A stretch of 64,000 nucleotides of DNA from NCBI RefSeq assembly GCF_034119845.1, contig NZ_CP139420.1, positions 1,218,001 through 1,282,000 of the forward strand, in the 5' to 3' direction. The notes under the pieces are model-generated. The model saw only the letters and a list, made by a program, of their open reading frames with translations. It was not told where the DNA came from and did no database searches. Within the stretch, counting starts at the first letter, position 1. Each line of letters begins with the position of its first letter. This document shows, one piece after another, positions 26,496 through 35,973 of the stretch. The DNA comes from Flavobacterium sp. NG2. GTDB lineage: Bacteria > Bacteroidota > Bacteroidia > Flavobacteriales > Flavobacteriaceae. The position numbers and the translations under genes were made by a program.

Positions 26496-29051
26496 TTAGA
26501 AAGGGTAATTTATACCAAAATTTAAAACAGAGTTGGAAAAATTGTATTCATTGAACCATTTTTCCCCTGTTTTATTGGCAGGATTGTAGGTTTTGAAACC
26601 AAAATCAAATCTTATAATAAAGAAACTTAAATCGTATCTAAGACCAAATCCACTTCCTAGCGCTATGTCTTTTAAGCTTGAAAAGTTTTTAAATATGTAT
26701 TTTTCGTCTTCTACATTGTCATTTATATTCCAAATATTTCCAGCATCAGCAAAAATTGCTCCTTTTAATTGTCCTAGAATTTTAAATCTAAATTCTGAAC
26801 TTAAAGCAATTTTCATGTTGGCTTCGTTGAAATCATTGGTTGCTCCACTGCTTCCTGGACCTAAGCTATAAGGTTGCCAAGCTCTATTGTCATTTGAGCC
26901 TCCTGCAAAATAACTTCGTGAGAAGGGGATGTTGCTCGCATTTCCGAAAGGTATGGCGATTCCGAAAAACGAACGCACGGCAAGTACTTTTTCTTTTGTT
27001 AGATCCCAATGTTTGATGTAATCGAATTCGGTTTTGATGTATTCGGAGTATTCTAGATTGAATATTTCATACTTTCCATTTGAATTTGAATCTAGTTTTG
27101 TAGCTCTTGAAAATATTGATAATAGGGAGCCTGCCGATTCTATTTTGGTTTTAAAAAGGTAAAAGGTGTTATCTTGTAAATCCGTTTTAGTAGTTTTTGA
27201 AAAAGTAAAGCTTGTGGACAAAATAAAGTCATTCTCTGTTAGTCGGACTCTTCTTTCTTCGATACTTTTTACTGTTTTGTAATCATCGTCATCAGAATTT
27301 AATTGCGTGTTTCCAGCAATAACATCATTAGTGAATCCTGAAGTTCCGTCTTGGATGATTAAATCTCCATCTGAATCAACATAAGAAGAATTAATATTAT
27401 AGTTTTTACCAATTTCATTTAGCGCACTATATGAGGAGCTATATACATTAAAATAATTTTGTGGATTTAAATTTCGAACAAATTGGGCGTTAAGCAATTC
27501 AAAACGTGCTGTGTTGTTCTTTTTAGGTGTCCAATTGTATGAAAATACCCCTGTAAAATTCTCTTTGTCTAGACCTATGTTTTTCTGTCTTGAAAAACCA
27601 GTGGTTATAAGTGTAGACGGAATCATGCTTTTTGGAATTATTTTTTCAGTACCAAATGGGATCAGTATTCTAGGGAAGCTTAATTTGAAATCTAAACCAT
27701 ATTCTGAAACATTAAAAAACTGATTGTTGGGATTGGCTAAGCTTTTTGAAGAACCAATGTTTCCACGAGCGGAAATCTCTAATGTTTCGGCACCTTTAAA
27801 TATATTTCTAATATTTAGCGAAGGGCTAAAAGAGATACCAATATCTTGAATGTTGGAATGTGTTACGTCAGCCGATGAACCAAAACTATATTTTTTTCTC
27901 GGTGTTAAATAAATATTTGCAATCAATGAACTGTAAGTGCTGTCTCTTTTGTCAACTGCATATTGAATACTTGGGTAGTTAAATATTTTAAGATTACTTA
28001 AGTAACGAGCTGTTAGAACAGTTTTGTTGTCTGCAAAATAACTCCCTTTGGTTATGAAAACGGCATCTGTTATAGCATAAGGTTTGTATTTTAATTTGCT
28101 ATGACTGTATAGATTGAAGTTTTTGTAAGTAGTACTGTCAGTGATTTTTTTATTGTTGTTATTCGAGCTATAATCAGTGTAGATGTTTACATCGCTTATT
28201 TTGTATCTTTTGAAAGGCTCAGTTATGGTAGAGTCTTTTGATTGATAGGAGTAGTCGTTGATGATTAGGTTTACGTTGGCCTTGTTTTGTTTCTGAATAG
28301 TATCTATATTGAAATTGATATAGGTGGGTTGGAAATAATAAATTCCATTATTTCTAAAAAGAGTAGCGATTCGGTTTTTTTCTTCTTCGAAATCAATTGT
28401 TTTATATTGTTTTCCAGATTTTATGAAGCTGTAATTTTGCCTAGATTGGTATAAAGAGTCCAAAATAGGGGTTGCAATGGAAGCACTAATGGAGTCTAGA
28501 ATATAGGGCTTTCCAGTGGTGATATGATATCTTACTTGAGCTCTTTTAGGTTTAATGCTGTCTATGTTATAGTTCGCCTTAATATTGAAATAACCGTTGT
28601 TGAAATAGTAATATTTAAGTCTAGAGGCCGATTTTTCAGTTTTGGTTGAATCAATAATTACAGGAGGTTCACCTGTTTTTTTTAAGAAATCGTGGATGCC
28701 ATGATACCAAAATGATTTACCTAGTTGGTTGACCTGTTTGGCGGATAGCCATTTGGATTTACGTTTGTATTTTTCGGGATTGGCAATAAATTTAGCCTGA
28801 TAGGTAGAGTCAGGGTTTAGGTTTGCTAAGTTGTATAGGTTAAGTCTTAGCTTGAATCCTAGTAGGGTACCATTAGGTTTTTGATACAGTTGATCAGTTA
28901 CACTTTCTTCTGTTGTCTTTTTCCCATTTACGATGATTTTATTTTTGGTAAGTAAGCGTTTGTCTTGTGGAACTCTTTTTTCAGCGTTACATGCAGATAT
29001 AATTATCCCAATTAGAATAATAAGTGATATTTTTGTTGAAATTTTTTTCAA
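26496..29051 (-). CDS. tamL: TamL-type lipoprotein of the Omp85 family
   Basis: An outer-membrane assembly protein, probably the Bacteroidota counterpart of TamA that pairs with TamB. It has a lipoprotein signal peptide ending in lipobox IISAC (C21), which distinguishes TamL from BamA/TamA. POTRA-like domains follow (about 30-400, e.g. YYYFNNGYFNIKANYNIDSI), then a 16-strand Omp85 barrel with FFGIAIPFGNASNIPFSRSY, FAGGSNDNRAWQPYSLGP and a C-terminal LNFGINYPF. It is 851 residues long. The L6-type motif (FxGGS.D.R.W) is clear. The gene is divergent from the rRNA methyltransferase. Confidence 0.85.
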   Translation of the reverse strand: MKKISTKISLIILIGIIISACNAEKRVPQDKRLLTKNKIIVNGKKTTEESVTDQLYQKPNGTLLGFKLRLNLYNLANLNPDSTYQAKFIANPEKYKRKSKWLSAKQVNQLGKSFWYHGIHDFLKKTGEPPVIIDSTKTEKSASRLKYYYFNNGYFNIKANYNIDSIKPKRAQVRYHITTGKPYILDSISASIATPILDSLYQSRQNYSFIKSGKQYKTIDFEEEKNRIATLFRNNGIYYFQPTYINFNIDTIQKQNKANVNLIINDYSYQSKDSTITEPFKRYKISDVNIYTDYSSNNNNKKITDSTTYKNFNLYSHSKLKYKPYAITDAVFITKGSYFADNKTVLTARYLSNLKIFNYPSIQYAVDKRDSTYSSLIANIYLTPRKKYSFGSSADVTHSNIQDIGISFSPSLNIRNIFKGAETLEISARGNIGSSKSLANPNNQFFNVSEYGLDFKLSFPRILIPFGTEKIIPKSMIPSTLITTGFSRQKNIGLDKENFTGVFSYNWTPKKNNTARFELLNAQFVRNLNPQNYFNVYSSSYSALNEIGKNYNINSSYVDSDGDLIIQDGTSGFTNDVIAGNTQLNSDDDDYKTVKSIEERRVRLTENDFILSTSFTFSKTTKTDLQDNTFYLFKTKIESAGSLLSIFSRATKLDSNSNGKYEIFNLEYSEYIKTEFDYIKHWDLTKEKVLAVRSFFGIAIPFGNASNIPFSRSYFAGGSNDNRAWQPYSLGPGSSGATNDFNEANMKIALSSEFRFKILGQLKGAIFADAGNIWNINDNVEDEKYIFKNFSSLKDIALGSGFGLRYDLSFFIIRFDFGFKTYNPANKTGEKWFNEYNFSNSVLNFGINYPF

Positions 29052-29088
29052 GGGTTCTAAAATATTTAATTCAAAAGTACATATTTTT

Positions 29089-29814
29089 ATGGTTAGTAAA
29101 AACCAAATAAAACTTATAACTAGTTTACAGCAGAAAAAGTATCGAATAGCGCATCAAATGTTTTTTGCTGAAGGGATAAAAGTGATTCAAGAATTATTGA
29201 ACTCTAATTTTGAATTGGTTAATTTGTACACTACAAAGAATGATTTCGAAGAAGTTCACTCTTCTAAAAAAACAATTATTTCGGAAACAGATTTGAAGAG
29301 AATTTCTGCATTAGCAACCTCCAACAGTTGTTTGGCAGTTTTTAAAATGGCAACTGAAAAGCCAATTGTAGAGTCAGAGTTAATTTTGGCGCTTGATTCT
29401 GTTCGTGATCCAGGAAATATGGGGACAATTCTAAGGCTTTGTGATTGGTTTGGAATTAAGCAATTAGTTTGTACAACGGAAACAGTAGATATTTATAATC
29501 CAAAAGTAGTGCAGGCAACAATGGGTTCTATAGCGAGGGTTAATGTAAATTATATAGATCTGAAATCTTATATCGAAAAATCAAAAGTTGCTGTTTTTGG
29601 AACCTTTATGGATGGGGAAAATATTTATAAAACGAGTTTGCCTCAAGAAGGAATCATTATTATGGGAAATGAGGCGAATGGAATCTCACCTGAGTTGGAG
29701 AAAATAGTTTCAGACAAGCTTACTATTCCTCGATTTGGAGATCTTCAAAAAACTGAAAGTTTGAATGTGGCAACTGCTACAGCTATTATTTTAAGCGAAT
29801 TTAGACGTGGGTGA
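29089..29814 (+). CDS. TrmH/SpoU-family RNA 2'-O-methyltransferase
   Basis: SAM-dependent methyltransferase of the trefoil-knot class that modifies rRNA or tRNA ribose. The N-terminal substrate-binding domain has QMFFAEGIKVIQELL, and the SpoU domain has motif 1 RDPGNMGTILRLCDWFG, motif 2 IIMGNEANGISPE and motif 3 ESLNVATATAIIL. The ATG at 29089 gives 241 residues; the longer open frame upstream (from 28933) reads back through the tamL signal region and is not coding. The exact target nucleotide cannot be predicted. Confidence 0.9.
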   Translation: MVSKNQIKLITSLQQKKYRIAHQMFFAEGIKVIQELLNSNFELVNLYTTKNDFEEVHSSKKTIISETDLKRISALATSNSCLAVFKMATEKPIVESELILALDSVRDPGNMGTILRLCDWFGIKQLVCTTETVDIYNPKVVQATMGSIARVNVNYIDLKSYIEKSKVAVFGTFMDGENIYKTSLPQEGIIIMGNEANGISPELEKIVSDKLTIPRFGDLQKTESLNVATATAIILSEFRRG

Positions 29815-29818
29815 TGGT

Positions 29819-30526
29819 TTAATGAAAAGTAAAGTTGATTAAAATGGCTCTGCTTTTTAAAGATTCAATATTGCTTGTCCAAGGGCTGTTAGGGTCGTTG
29901 TCTCGAATTAATTCGTCTTTAAGTCCGAAAACGCCTCTTACAGAGGGAGAGAAAATAAAATACTCTGAAAATATATCAATACCAAATCCTAATTCGTAAT
30001 TAGTAGTCCATGGCTTTACTCTAAATTTTTGCTCGTAATTGTCATCTTTTGTTTTAGAGTTTCCTGATAAATTTAAGGTTGTTGAAACACCACCTACCAA
30101 AAAAGGTCTTATGTTTCCTGTTCTCATTGATGAAAATTTCAATAATAATGGAAAGTGGATATAAGTACTGTTGACTTCTCTTTGGATGTCAATTTGATTG
30201 GTAAAACCTGGGAAAGATAAATTTCTTTTAGCGTAATACAATCCTGGTTCAAATCGCAAGTTAATATATTCTTGGAGTTTTACATCAGCCACAACTCCCA
30301 CGTTAAAACCTGTTGTTTTTTGCGTTTGAATGTCGGGTCCAACATTTTTATAGTCTATTTTGAAATCAAATGAATTGAAGCCAAGGTAGTACCCAAAATA
30401 GAGTCTTTGTTTCTGGAAGTTTTCTAGGTGGATTATTGGATCTTTTCCAAATATATTGGTGCCTGATTGAGCCATTCCTTTAAGCGATAAAGTGATTAAA
30501 AGTAAAAATGTCGCTATTTTTCTCAT
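29819..30526 (-). CDS. porT: PorT-family outer-membrane protein
   Basis: Probable outer-membrane beta-barrel of the type IX secretion/gliding machinery (PorT/SprT). It has a signal peptide (MRKIATFLLLITLSLKGMAQ) and then alternating amphipathic strands with KQRLYFGYYLGFNSFDFKI, NLRFEPGLYYAKRNL and TTNYELGFGIDIF typical of this family, ending in FTFH. At 235 residues it fits PorT. It lies 24 nt downstream of the menaquinone methyltransferase gene, an arrangement I recall from Flavobacterium. A generic outer-membrane beta-barrel annotation is the cautious alternative. Confidence 0.8.
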   Translation of the reverse strand: MRKIATFLLLITLSLKGMAQSGTNIFGKDPIIHLENFQKQRLYFGYYLGFNSFDFKIDYKNVGPDIQTQKTTGFNVGVVADVKLQEYINLRFEPGLYYAKRNLSFPGFTNQIDIQREVNSTYIHFPLLLKFSSMRTGNIRPFLVGGVSTTLNLSGNSKTKDDNYEQKFRVKPWTTNYELGFGIDIFSEYFIFSPSVRGVFGLKDELIRDNDPNSPWTSNIESLKSRAILINFTFH

Positions 30527-30550
30527 GTTATTGCCTAATGAATGGTCTGT

Positions 30551-31282
30551 TTATTTTTTTGATGCTGAATAAATTGTTGCTACGCCAAAAGTTTGAGGCA
30601 TTGCTACAACATCTATAAACCCAATTTTTCGTAAAATATTGTTTAGTTCTTCGCCATAAGGAAATTGAGAAGCTGATTCTGATAAATAGCCATAAGCAAC
30701 ATCGTCTTTTGAAAATAACTTCCCAATTAATGGTAAAATGTTTTTGCTGTAAAAATTATAACCTTGTTTGTAGGGAGTTTTGTCTGGTACTGAAGTTTCT
30801 AAAATTACAAAAACACCATTCGGCTTTAGTACTCTAAGTATTTCAGATAGCCCTTTTTCAAGGTTTTCAAAATTTCGAACTCCAAAAGCGACTGTGATGG
30901 CATCAAAAAAATTATCTTCAAATGGAATGTTTTCAGAATCTGCTAATACCATTTCGATAGTTTTCGAAAGTCCTTTTGCTTCGATTTTTTTTTCTCCAAC
31001 TTCGAGCATTCCAGCCGAAATATCAAGTCCTATTATTTTTTCAGCATTAGTTTGAGCCATCAATATGGCTAGGTCACCTGTACCTGTGGCAATATCTAAA
31101 ACTGTTGAAGGGTTAGCATTGTTTACAATTTTCAATACTTTTTTGCGCCATTTTACATCTATTCCAAATGAAATTACACGATTTAAGTTATCGTAATTTC
31201 CTGATATAGTGTCGAACATCTTTGCGACCTGTTCTTTTTTGCTTAAAGTTGAATTTTTATAGGGAGTTATGTTTTTTGACAT
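30551..31282 (-). CDS. menG: Demethylmenaquinone methyltransferase (UbiE/MenG)
   Basis: SAM-dependent C-methylation of demethylmenaquinone, the last step of menaquinone synthesis; Flavobacteriia use menaquinone. The UbiE signatures are present: [20 protein letters not shown] and later [15 protein letters not shown]. The SAM-binding motif is [13 protein letters not shown] (residues 62-74). It is 243 residues long. It is the first gene of a two-gene leftward unit with porT. Confidence 0.95.
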   Translation of the reverse strand: MSKNITPYKNSTLSKKEQVAKMFDTISGNYDNLNRVISFGIDVKWRKKVLKIVNNANPSTVLDIATGTGDLAILMAQTNAEKIIGLDISAGMLEVGEKKIEAKGLSKTIEMVLADSENIPFEDNFFDAITVAFGVRNFENLEKGLSEILRVLKPNGVFVILETSVPDKTPYKQGYNFYSKNILPLIGKLFSKDDVAYGYLSESASQFPYGEELNNILRKIGFIDVVAMPQTFGVATIYSASKK

Positions 31283-31457
31283 TGTATTGGTAATTTTTCA
31301 CAAATATAATACAATCTATTTCGAACTTTTGTTTTAGAGTTGGAATTAGCTATAAAAATAAAAGTTTTAAATAATTGAAAAAATCACTAAAAGTGGGTAT
31401 TGTGCACTATTATAATTATGCCGACTTTTACAGTGTAAATATTAATATTTATTTTCA

Positions 31458-31769
31458 ATGATTTTAAAAAGGTTTACAAGTCGAATTAAATGGTTGATTT
31501 TTGCGTTAATTATATCGTTTGTTCTTGTAAGTAGTTTTGACGGTGCTGTTTTTAGAAGCAGTAGTATGTTATTGACGCAAAATACGTTCTTAGGATTAAA
31601 TTTGTTTTTGGAAATTTTAATTTTCTTTGTCTTTAGTATCTTCGTGGTATTTGGTATTAAAGGCTACTTTGAGATGTACTCTCAAAAAACATCAAATGTT
31701 ATTATCTTCATTACTGGAGCAATTTTAACATTTGTGATATTTATATTAAGTTGTCAAATACTATTATAA
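31458..31769 (+). CDS. Small three-helix membrane protein
   Basis: A 103-residue protein with a basic N-terminus (MILKRFTSRIKW) and three hydrophobic segments (about 11-28, 43-66 and 80-101). I do not recognise a family. It stands alone between divergent menG and convergent folA and ends at a clear terminator, which supports it being expressed. No function is proposed. Confidence 0.65.
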   Translation: MILKRFTSRIKWLIFALIISFVLVSSFDGAVFRSSSMLLTQNTFLGLNLFLEILIFFVFSIFVVFGIKGYFEMYSQKTSNVIIFITGAILTFVIFILSCQILL

Positions 31770-31798
31770 GATTGACTGTTAATCTTAATCATTGAAAT

Positions 31799-31828
31799 AA
31801 AGCACCCTAGTTATACTAGGGTGTTTTT
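31799..31828. terminator. Intrinsic terminator between convergent genes
   Basis: CACCCTAG (31803-31810) and CTAGGGTG (31816-31823) pair around TTATA and are followed by TTTTTGTTTT; the flanking A run lets it work for folA too. Confidence 0.8.
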
Positions 31829-32310
31829 GTTTTATTAATGTAGGTTTGATAGGTGTATTCAAAAAGATGTTTTTCATCTTTAGGGTTGAATTCGGATTGA
31901 ATTAGTTCCCATTCAGACTCATTTAATTCAGGGAAAAACGCATCTGCTTCGAAACTATGATGTACTCTTGTTAGTTCGATTTTGTCAGTATATGGTAATC
32001 CTAATGCATATATTTCACCACCTCCAATGATGTAATTATCTTGATTTTCAGGACAGATTGCTAACGCTTCTTTAATGTCTTTTACTACAATACAGCCGTC
32101 AGGGTTATAATTCTTTTGACGACTGATGACAATATGTGTTCTATTTGGTAGTGGTTTTGGAAAACTTTCAAAAGTTTTTCTACCCATAATAATGTGATGT
32201 CCAGTGGTAAGTGATTTGAATCTTTTAAAGTCATTTGGCAAATGCCAAACAAGTTCGTTGTTTTTTCCTAAAGCATTATTTTCTGCAGCAGCAGCAATCA
32301 TTATTGTCAT
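31816..32310 (-). CDS. folA: Dihydrofolate reductase
   Basis: Reduces dihydrofolate to tetrahydrofolate with NADPH, regenerating the cofactor used by thymidylate synthase (thyA, 33188-34012). It begins MTIMIAAAAENNALGKNNEL and has VWHLPNDFKRFKSLT with the active-site acid (D27 type), HIIMGRKTFESFP for NADPH binding and YIIGGGEIYAL. The length of 164 residues is standard. It is separated from the upstream 2TM gene by only 11 nt. Confidence 0.96.
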   Translation of the reverse strand: MTIMIAAAAENNALGKNNELVWHLPNDFKRFKSLTTGHHIIMGRKTFESFPKPLPNRTHIVISRQKNYNPDGCIVVKDIKEALAICPENQDNYIIGGGEIYALGLPYTDKIELTRVHHSFEADAFFPELNESEWELIQSEFNPKDEKHLFEYTYQTYINKTKTP

Positions 32311-32321
32311 TTGATGTTAAT

Positions 32322-32654
32322 TTATGGAGTAGGATCTTCGTTTATTTTTTTTTGTAATTCGTTTATTTTTTTTTCTTGTAAGCTCACTAAACGATCAATT
32401 TGTTCGCGTTCCCAATTTTTATTCATAAATCTATCGGTAATATAAACTTTTATGAAATGTAGTAGGAATAAGAATGCCCAAAATGTAATTCCAAAAATAA
32501 GCCAGTTTTGGTTTATTTCGGTTGTAAATATTTTAGTAGATATAAAGAGACATAAGCTGAAAGATATTAGGATAACAAAATGGAAATAAAGCCTTTTTTT
32601 TTGTTGTATTCGTCTGCGTGCGTATTCATATAATTCGTGTTGTTCTCTTTCCAT
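32322..32654 (-). CDS. 2TM-domain protein
   Basis: A 110-residue protein with two transmembrane helices (about residues 22-42 and 48-70) between charged ends: N-terminal YARRRIQQKKRLYFH and the C-terminal NKNWEREQIDRLVSLQEKK. This fits the small 2TM domain family of Bacteroidota, sometimes found fused to histidine-kinase regulators; here it stands alone. It is probably cotranscribed with folA. Function unknown. Confidence 0.8.
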   Translation of the reverse strand: MEREQHELYEYARRRIQQKKRLYFHFVILISFSLCLFISTKIFTTEINQNWLIFGITFWAFLFLLHFIKVYITDRFMNKNWEREQIDRLVSLQEKKINELQKKINEDPTP

Positions 32655-32890
32655 AGGTTGAAATTTAAAGCATAAAGGTAAAATATAATTTGATAAGATG
32701 CTCTTTTGGATAGTTATTAATTATTAAGAAAACGATTTCTTTTTTAAGATGTTAAAATTTAGTTAGTAATTTTTGTTGAATGTGTTAAAATTTAACATAC
32801 TGAATGCCATTCTCCTAATTCGACTAACTTTTGTGCAAAGTTAAAATTATTTTATTTTCTTTGTCTCATAATATTAAAAATGAAATAGTT

Positions 32891-33187
32891 ATGTCAATCA
32901 AGAAACAATTTATAAAGTCAAAACCAGTTTGTAAAGTTACTTTTTCTATCGAGGCTAAAGATGCTACTAGTGCATCTGTAGTTGGAGATTTTAACAATTG
33001 GAGCATCGAAGAAGGGGCTTTGAATAAACTAAAAAACGGAACTTTTAAGGGTGTATTTAATTTAGATACTAATGCTTCATATGAGTTTAAATATGTAGTT
33101 GATGGTGCATATATAAATGATGAAGAAGCTGATTCTTTTAAATGGAATGAATTTGCTGGTACTGAAAATGGAGTTTTAGTAGTTTAA
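32891..33187 (+). CDS. Stand-alone glycogen-binding-like (CBM48/isoamylase early set) protein
   Basis: A 98-residue cytosolic protein consisting of one immunoglobulin-like E-set domain. The line VTFSIEAKDATSASVVGDFN followed by NWSIEEGALNK and FKYVVDGAYINDEEAD is the characteristic W-and-K strand pattern of CBM48 and AMPK-beta-like glycogen-binding domains. It has no catalytic domain. The ATG at 32891 is preferred over an open frame from 32831. Such single-domain proteins occur throughout Bacteroidota; a carbohydrate-binding or regulatory role is inferred. Its stop abuts the thyA stop with no gap. Confidence 0.82.
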   Translation: MSIKKQFIKSKPVCKVTFSIEAKDATSASVVGDFNNWSIEEGALNKLKNGTFKGVFNLDTNASYEFKYVVDGAYINDEEADSFKWNEFAGTENGVLVV

Positions 33188-34012
33188 TTATACTGCTACA
33201 TTTCCTTTGATTCCGGCATGAGGTTCGTAACCTATTAAGGTGAAATCTTCAAAGTCAAAATCAAATATATCTTTTATCTCGGGATTCAGTATCATTTTTG
33301 GTAATGGTTTTGGTTCCCGTGATAATTGTAATTCAAGTTGTTCAAAATGGTTGTTGTAGATGTGTGCGTCTCCAAAGGTATGAATGAATTCACCTAGACC
33401 AAGGTTGCATACTTGAGCAATCATCATGGTGAGTAATGCATATGATGCAATATTGAATGGAACACCAAGAAAAATATCGGCGCTTCGTTGATATAATTGA
33501 CAAGATAGTTTTCCGTCTGCAACATAAAATTGAAAAAAAGCATGACAGGGTGGAAGTGCGGCTTTGTTGTTGGCTACATTTTCTGAAAATGACTTTGTTG
33601 TGTCAGGTAACACGGATGGATTCCAGGCCGAAACCAACATTCTACGGCTGTTCGGGTTGGTTTTTAACTCGTTGATTAGGTCTTTGATTTGATCTATTTC
33701 TTCACTATTCCAGTTGCGCCATTGGTGTCCATAAACGGGTCCTAAATCGCCATTTTCGTCAGCCCAAGCATCCCATATTTTAACTCCATTTTTTTGAAGG
33801 TACTCAATGTTAGTGTCTCCTTTTAGGAACCATAATAATTCATAAATGATAGATTTTAGATGTAGTTTTTTGGTGGTAACCATAGGGAAACCTTCATTTA
33901 AATCAAAACGCATTTGGTAGCCAAAAACACTTTTAGTGCCTGTTCCTGTACGGTCTCCTTTTTGGTTTCCGTTTTCCATTACATGTTGTACTAAATCTAA
34001 ATACTGCTTCAT
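33188..34012 (-). CDS. thyA: Thymidylate synthase
   Basis: Converts dUMP to dTMP using methylenetetrahydrofolate. [16 protein letters not shown] is the N-terminal signature, [12 protein letters not shown] contains the catalytic cysteine, and [22 protein letters not shown] is the phosphate/dUMP-binding stretch (given here in family terms). [16 protein letters not shown] follows. The length of 274 residues is normal. It converges on the CBM48 gene with adjacent stop codons (33185-33187 and 33188-33190). Confidence 0.97.
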   Translation of the reverse strand: MKQYLDLVQHVMENGNQKGDRTGTGTKSVFGYQMRFDLNEGFPMVTTKKLHLKSIIYELLWFLKGDTNIEYLQKNGVKIWDAWADENGDLGPVYGHQWRNWNSEEIDQIKDLINELKTNPNSRRMLVSAWNPSVLPDTTKSFSENVANNKAALPPCHAFFQFYVADGKLSCQLYQRSADIFLGVPFNIASYALLTMMIAQVCNLGLGEFIHTFGDAHIYNNHFEQLELQLSREPKPLPKMILNPEIKDIFDFDFEDFTLIGYEPHAGIKGNVAV

Positions 34013-34063
34013 GAGTTTTTTGGTTATTCTGTTAAGTCTAAGGTCAAAAAGATAATTTATCGA

Positions 34064-34693
34064 TTAAGATTCTCTTTTTGAAATTTCATCTCTGATTTTG
34101 GCAGCCTTTTCGTAGTCTTCGTGTCTTACCGCTTGTTCTAATAGTTCGGTTAGTTCTTGAAGACTGTGTTTGATATAAGGGCGTCCAGAAGTCTGGCTTT
34201 CGTCTTCGTTTCCGAAAGTTTCTGGATTAGAAAGGACATCGTCAATTTCTTGAGAATCTTTGTCTGTTTCTTGGGGGTTGGCTTTTAAATAAATTCCGGC
34301 TTTGTCAAGAATATTTTTATAAGTAAATATAGGAGCATTAAAACGCAATGCCAATGCGATGGCATCCGAAGTTCTAGCGTCTATTATTTCTTCTATTTTA
34401 TCTCTTTCGCAAATAATACTCGAGTAAAATACACCATCTACAAGTTTGTGAATGATTACTTGTTTTACTATTATATCAAATCGCTCGGCAAAATTTTTGA
34501 ATAAATCATGGGTTAAAGGACGTGGTGGTTTGATTTCTTTTTCTAAAGCGATAGCGATAGATTGTGCTTCAAACGCTCCTATGACTATAGGTAGTTTTCT
34601 TTCTCCGTCAACCTCATTCAAAATTAAAGCATATGCTCCGTTTTGAGTTTGACTGTATGAAATGCCTTTTATAGATAGTTTAACTAAGCTCAT
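34064..34693 (-). CDS. Bifunctional nuclease family protein with UVR motif
   Basis: A 209-residue cytosolic protein. Residues 1-130 form the BFN (DUF151) domain with KLPIVIGAFEAQSIAIALE and ARTSDAIALALRFNAPIFT. After an acidic linker (about 140-165), the C-terminus carries a UvrB/UvrC-type helix pair, LLEQAVRHEDYEKAAKIRDE. A role in nucleic-acid processing or oxidative stress is suggested for plant relatives; the bacterial function is not settled. A hairpin lies 180 nt upstream. Confidence 0.85.
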   Translation of the reverse strand: MSLVKLSIKGISYSQTQNGAYALILNEVDGERKLPIVIGAFEAQSIAIALEKEIKPPRPLTHDLFKNFAERFDIIVKQVIIHKLVDGVFYSSIICERDKIEEIIDARTSDAIALALRFNAPIFTYKNILDKAGIYLKANPQETDKDSQEIDDVLSNPETFGNEDESQTSGRPYIKHSLQELTELLEQAVRHEDYEKAAKIRDEISKRES

Positions 34694-34869
34694 GTTAATT
34701 TTATGTTTTAGATTTTAGATACTAAAATCAAAGAATTATTCCAATAATTACTTTCTTAGTTGAAAGTACAAAAAAGGAAATGATTAGCCTACAAAGAAAC
34801 AAAAACTTTTCGTAGCTTCAAAAGTAAACTAGAGTATAAAAGGAAAAAAATAAGTGGATATTTAAAGCG

Positions 34870-34909
34870 AGAAGAGCTACTATGAAATTAATCATAATAG
34901 CTCTTTTAA
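34870..34909. terminator. Hairpin after etfA
   Basis: AAGAGCTA (34872-34879) pairs with TAGCTCTT (34898-34905), with inner ATGA/TCAT pairing across a small mismatch. The T run is on the plus side only, so its efficiency for the leftward etfA transcript is uncertain. Confidence 0.5.
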
Positions 34910-34935
34910 ATAGTATGGCAGTATAAGTTTGAAAC

Positions 34936-35898
34936 TTATTGTGCTTTAAATGCTTTTAATTTTTCAATTAATTGAGGGACAACTTCAAAAGCATCTCCTA
35001 CGATTCCGTAATCAGCTACTTTAAAGAAAGGTGCCTCTGGGTCTGTGTTGATAACAACTTTAACTTTAGACGCGTTGATACCAGCAATATGTTGAATGGC
35101 ACCAGAGATACCTACTGCAATGTATAAGTTTGCTGCTACTGGTTTTCCCGTTTGTCCTACGTGTTCTCCGTGAGGTCTCCATCCTAAGTCTGAAACGGGT
35201 TTGGAACAAGCAGTTGCTGCTCCCAGAACCGCGGCTAAGTCTTCTATTAATCCCCAGTTTTCAGGGCCTTTTAGACCGCGTCCTCCTGAAACTACAATGT
35301 CAGCATCAGCTATGGATACTTTTCCAGATGCTTTCTCTGTAGATTCTATTTGGATGTTGAAATCAGCGTCATTTAAGCTTGGAGTGAAGTCTTCTTCTGC
35401 AAGAGTCGAAGAGGTTTCTATGATTCCAAATGAGTTCTTAGCTAATCCAAGTATTTTTATGTCAGTGCTGATTTCAGTAGTGTTGAATGCTTTGTTTGAA
35501 AAAGCATTTCTTTTTACTTGAAAAGGAGAAGTACTAATAGGTAATCCTACAACATTTGTTGCTAAACCAGCATTAAGTGAAATAGCTAGTAGTGGTGATA
35601 AGTAATTGCTATCGGTTGTGGAAGAAAGTAAAATTAATTTAGCGCTTTCTTTTTCAGCAGCTTGTTTTATCGCATCTGCATAGGCTTTTGCGTTAAAGTT
35701 TGTTAGTTTTTCGTTGTTTACTTTTAGTACTTTGTCAACACCGTATTTTGATAAATCAGAAACGTCAGCTGTGTTGAAACTGATAGCTGTAACGGTTGTT
35801 CCAAGAGTTTCTGCTACTTTTTTTGCGTATGAAGCTAATTCAAAAGCTACTTTTTTGAATTTTCCTTCTGCAGATTCTACGTATATTAATATAGACAT
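34936..35898 (-). CDS. etfA: Electron transfer flavoprotein alpha subunit
   Basis: FAD-binding half of the ETF heterodimer, passing electrons from acyl-CoA and other dehydrogenases to the quinone pool. The C-terminal FAD domain has VSGGRGLKGPENW, SDLGWRPHGEHVGQTGKPVA and IAVGISGAIQHIAGI with the expected signatures. It is 320 residues long. It lies downstream of etfB with a 75-nt gap containing a hairpin of the words ttttagttttcag and ctgaaagctaaaa. Confidence 0.96.
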   Translation of the reverse strand: MSILIYVESAEGKFKKVAFELASYAKKVAETLGTTVTAISFNTADVSDLSKYGVDKVLKVNNEKLTNFNAKAYADAIKQAAEKESAKLILLSSTTDSNYLSPLLAISLNAGLATNVVGLPISTSPFQVKRNAFSNKAFNTTEISTDIKILGLAKNSFGIIETSSTLAEEDFTPSLNDADFNIQIESTEKASGKVSIADADIVVSGGRGLKGPENWGLIEDLAAVLGAATACSKPVSDLGWRPHGEHVGQTGKPVAANLYIAVGISGAIQHIAGINASKVKVVINTDPEAPFFKVADYGIVGDAFEVVPQLIEKLKAFKAQ

Positions 35899-35973
35899 AT
35901 GGTTTTAGATTTTAGATTAATGATTTTAGTTTTCAGTTTTTGGAACTGAAAGCTAAAAACTGGATGCTGTTTA

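Noticed and set aside
28933..29088. 52-codon N-terminal extension of the rRNA methyltransferase
   Set aside because: It overlaps the tamL signal-peptide region on the other strand and does not resemble the family N-terminus; ATG 29089 fits.
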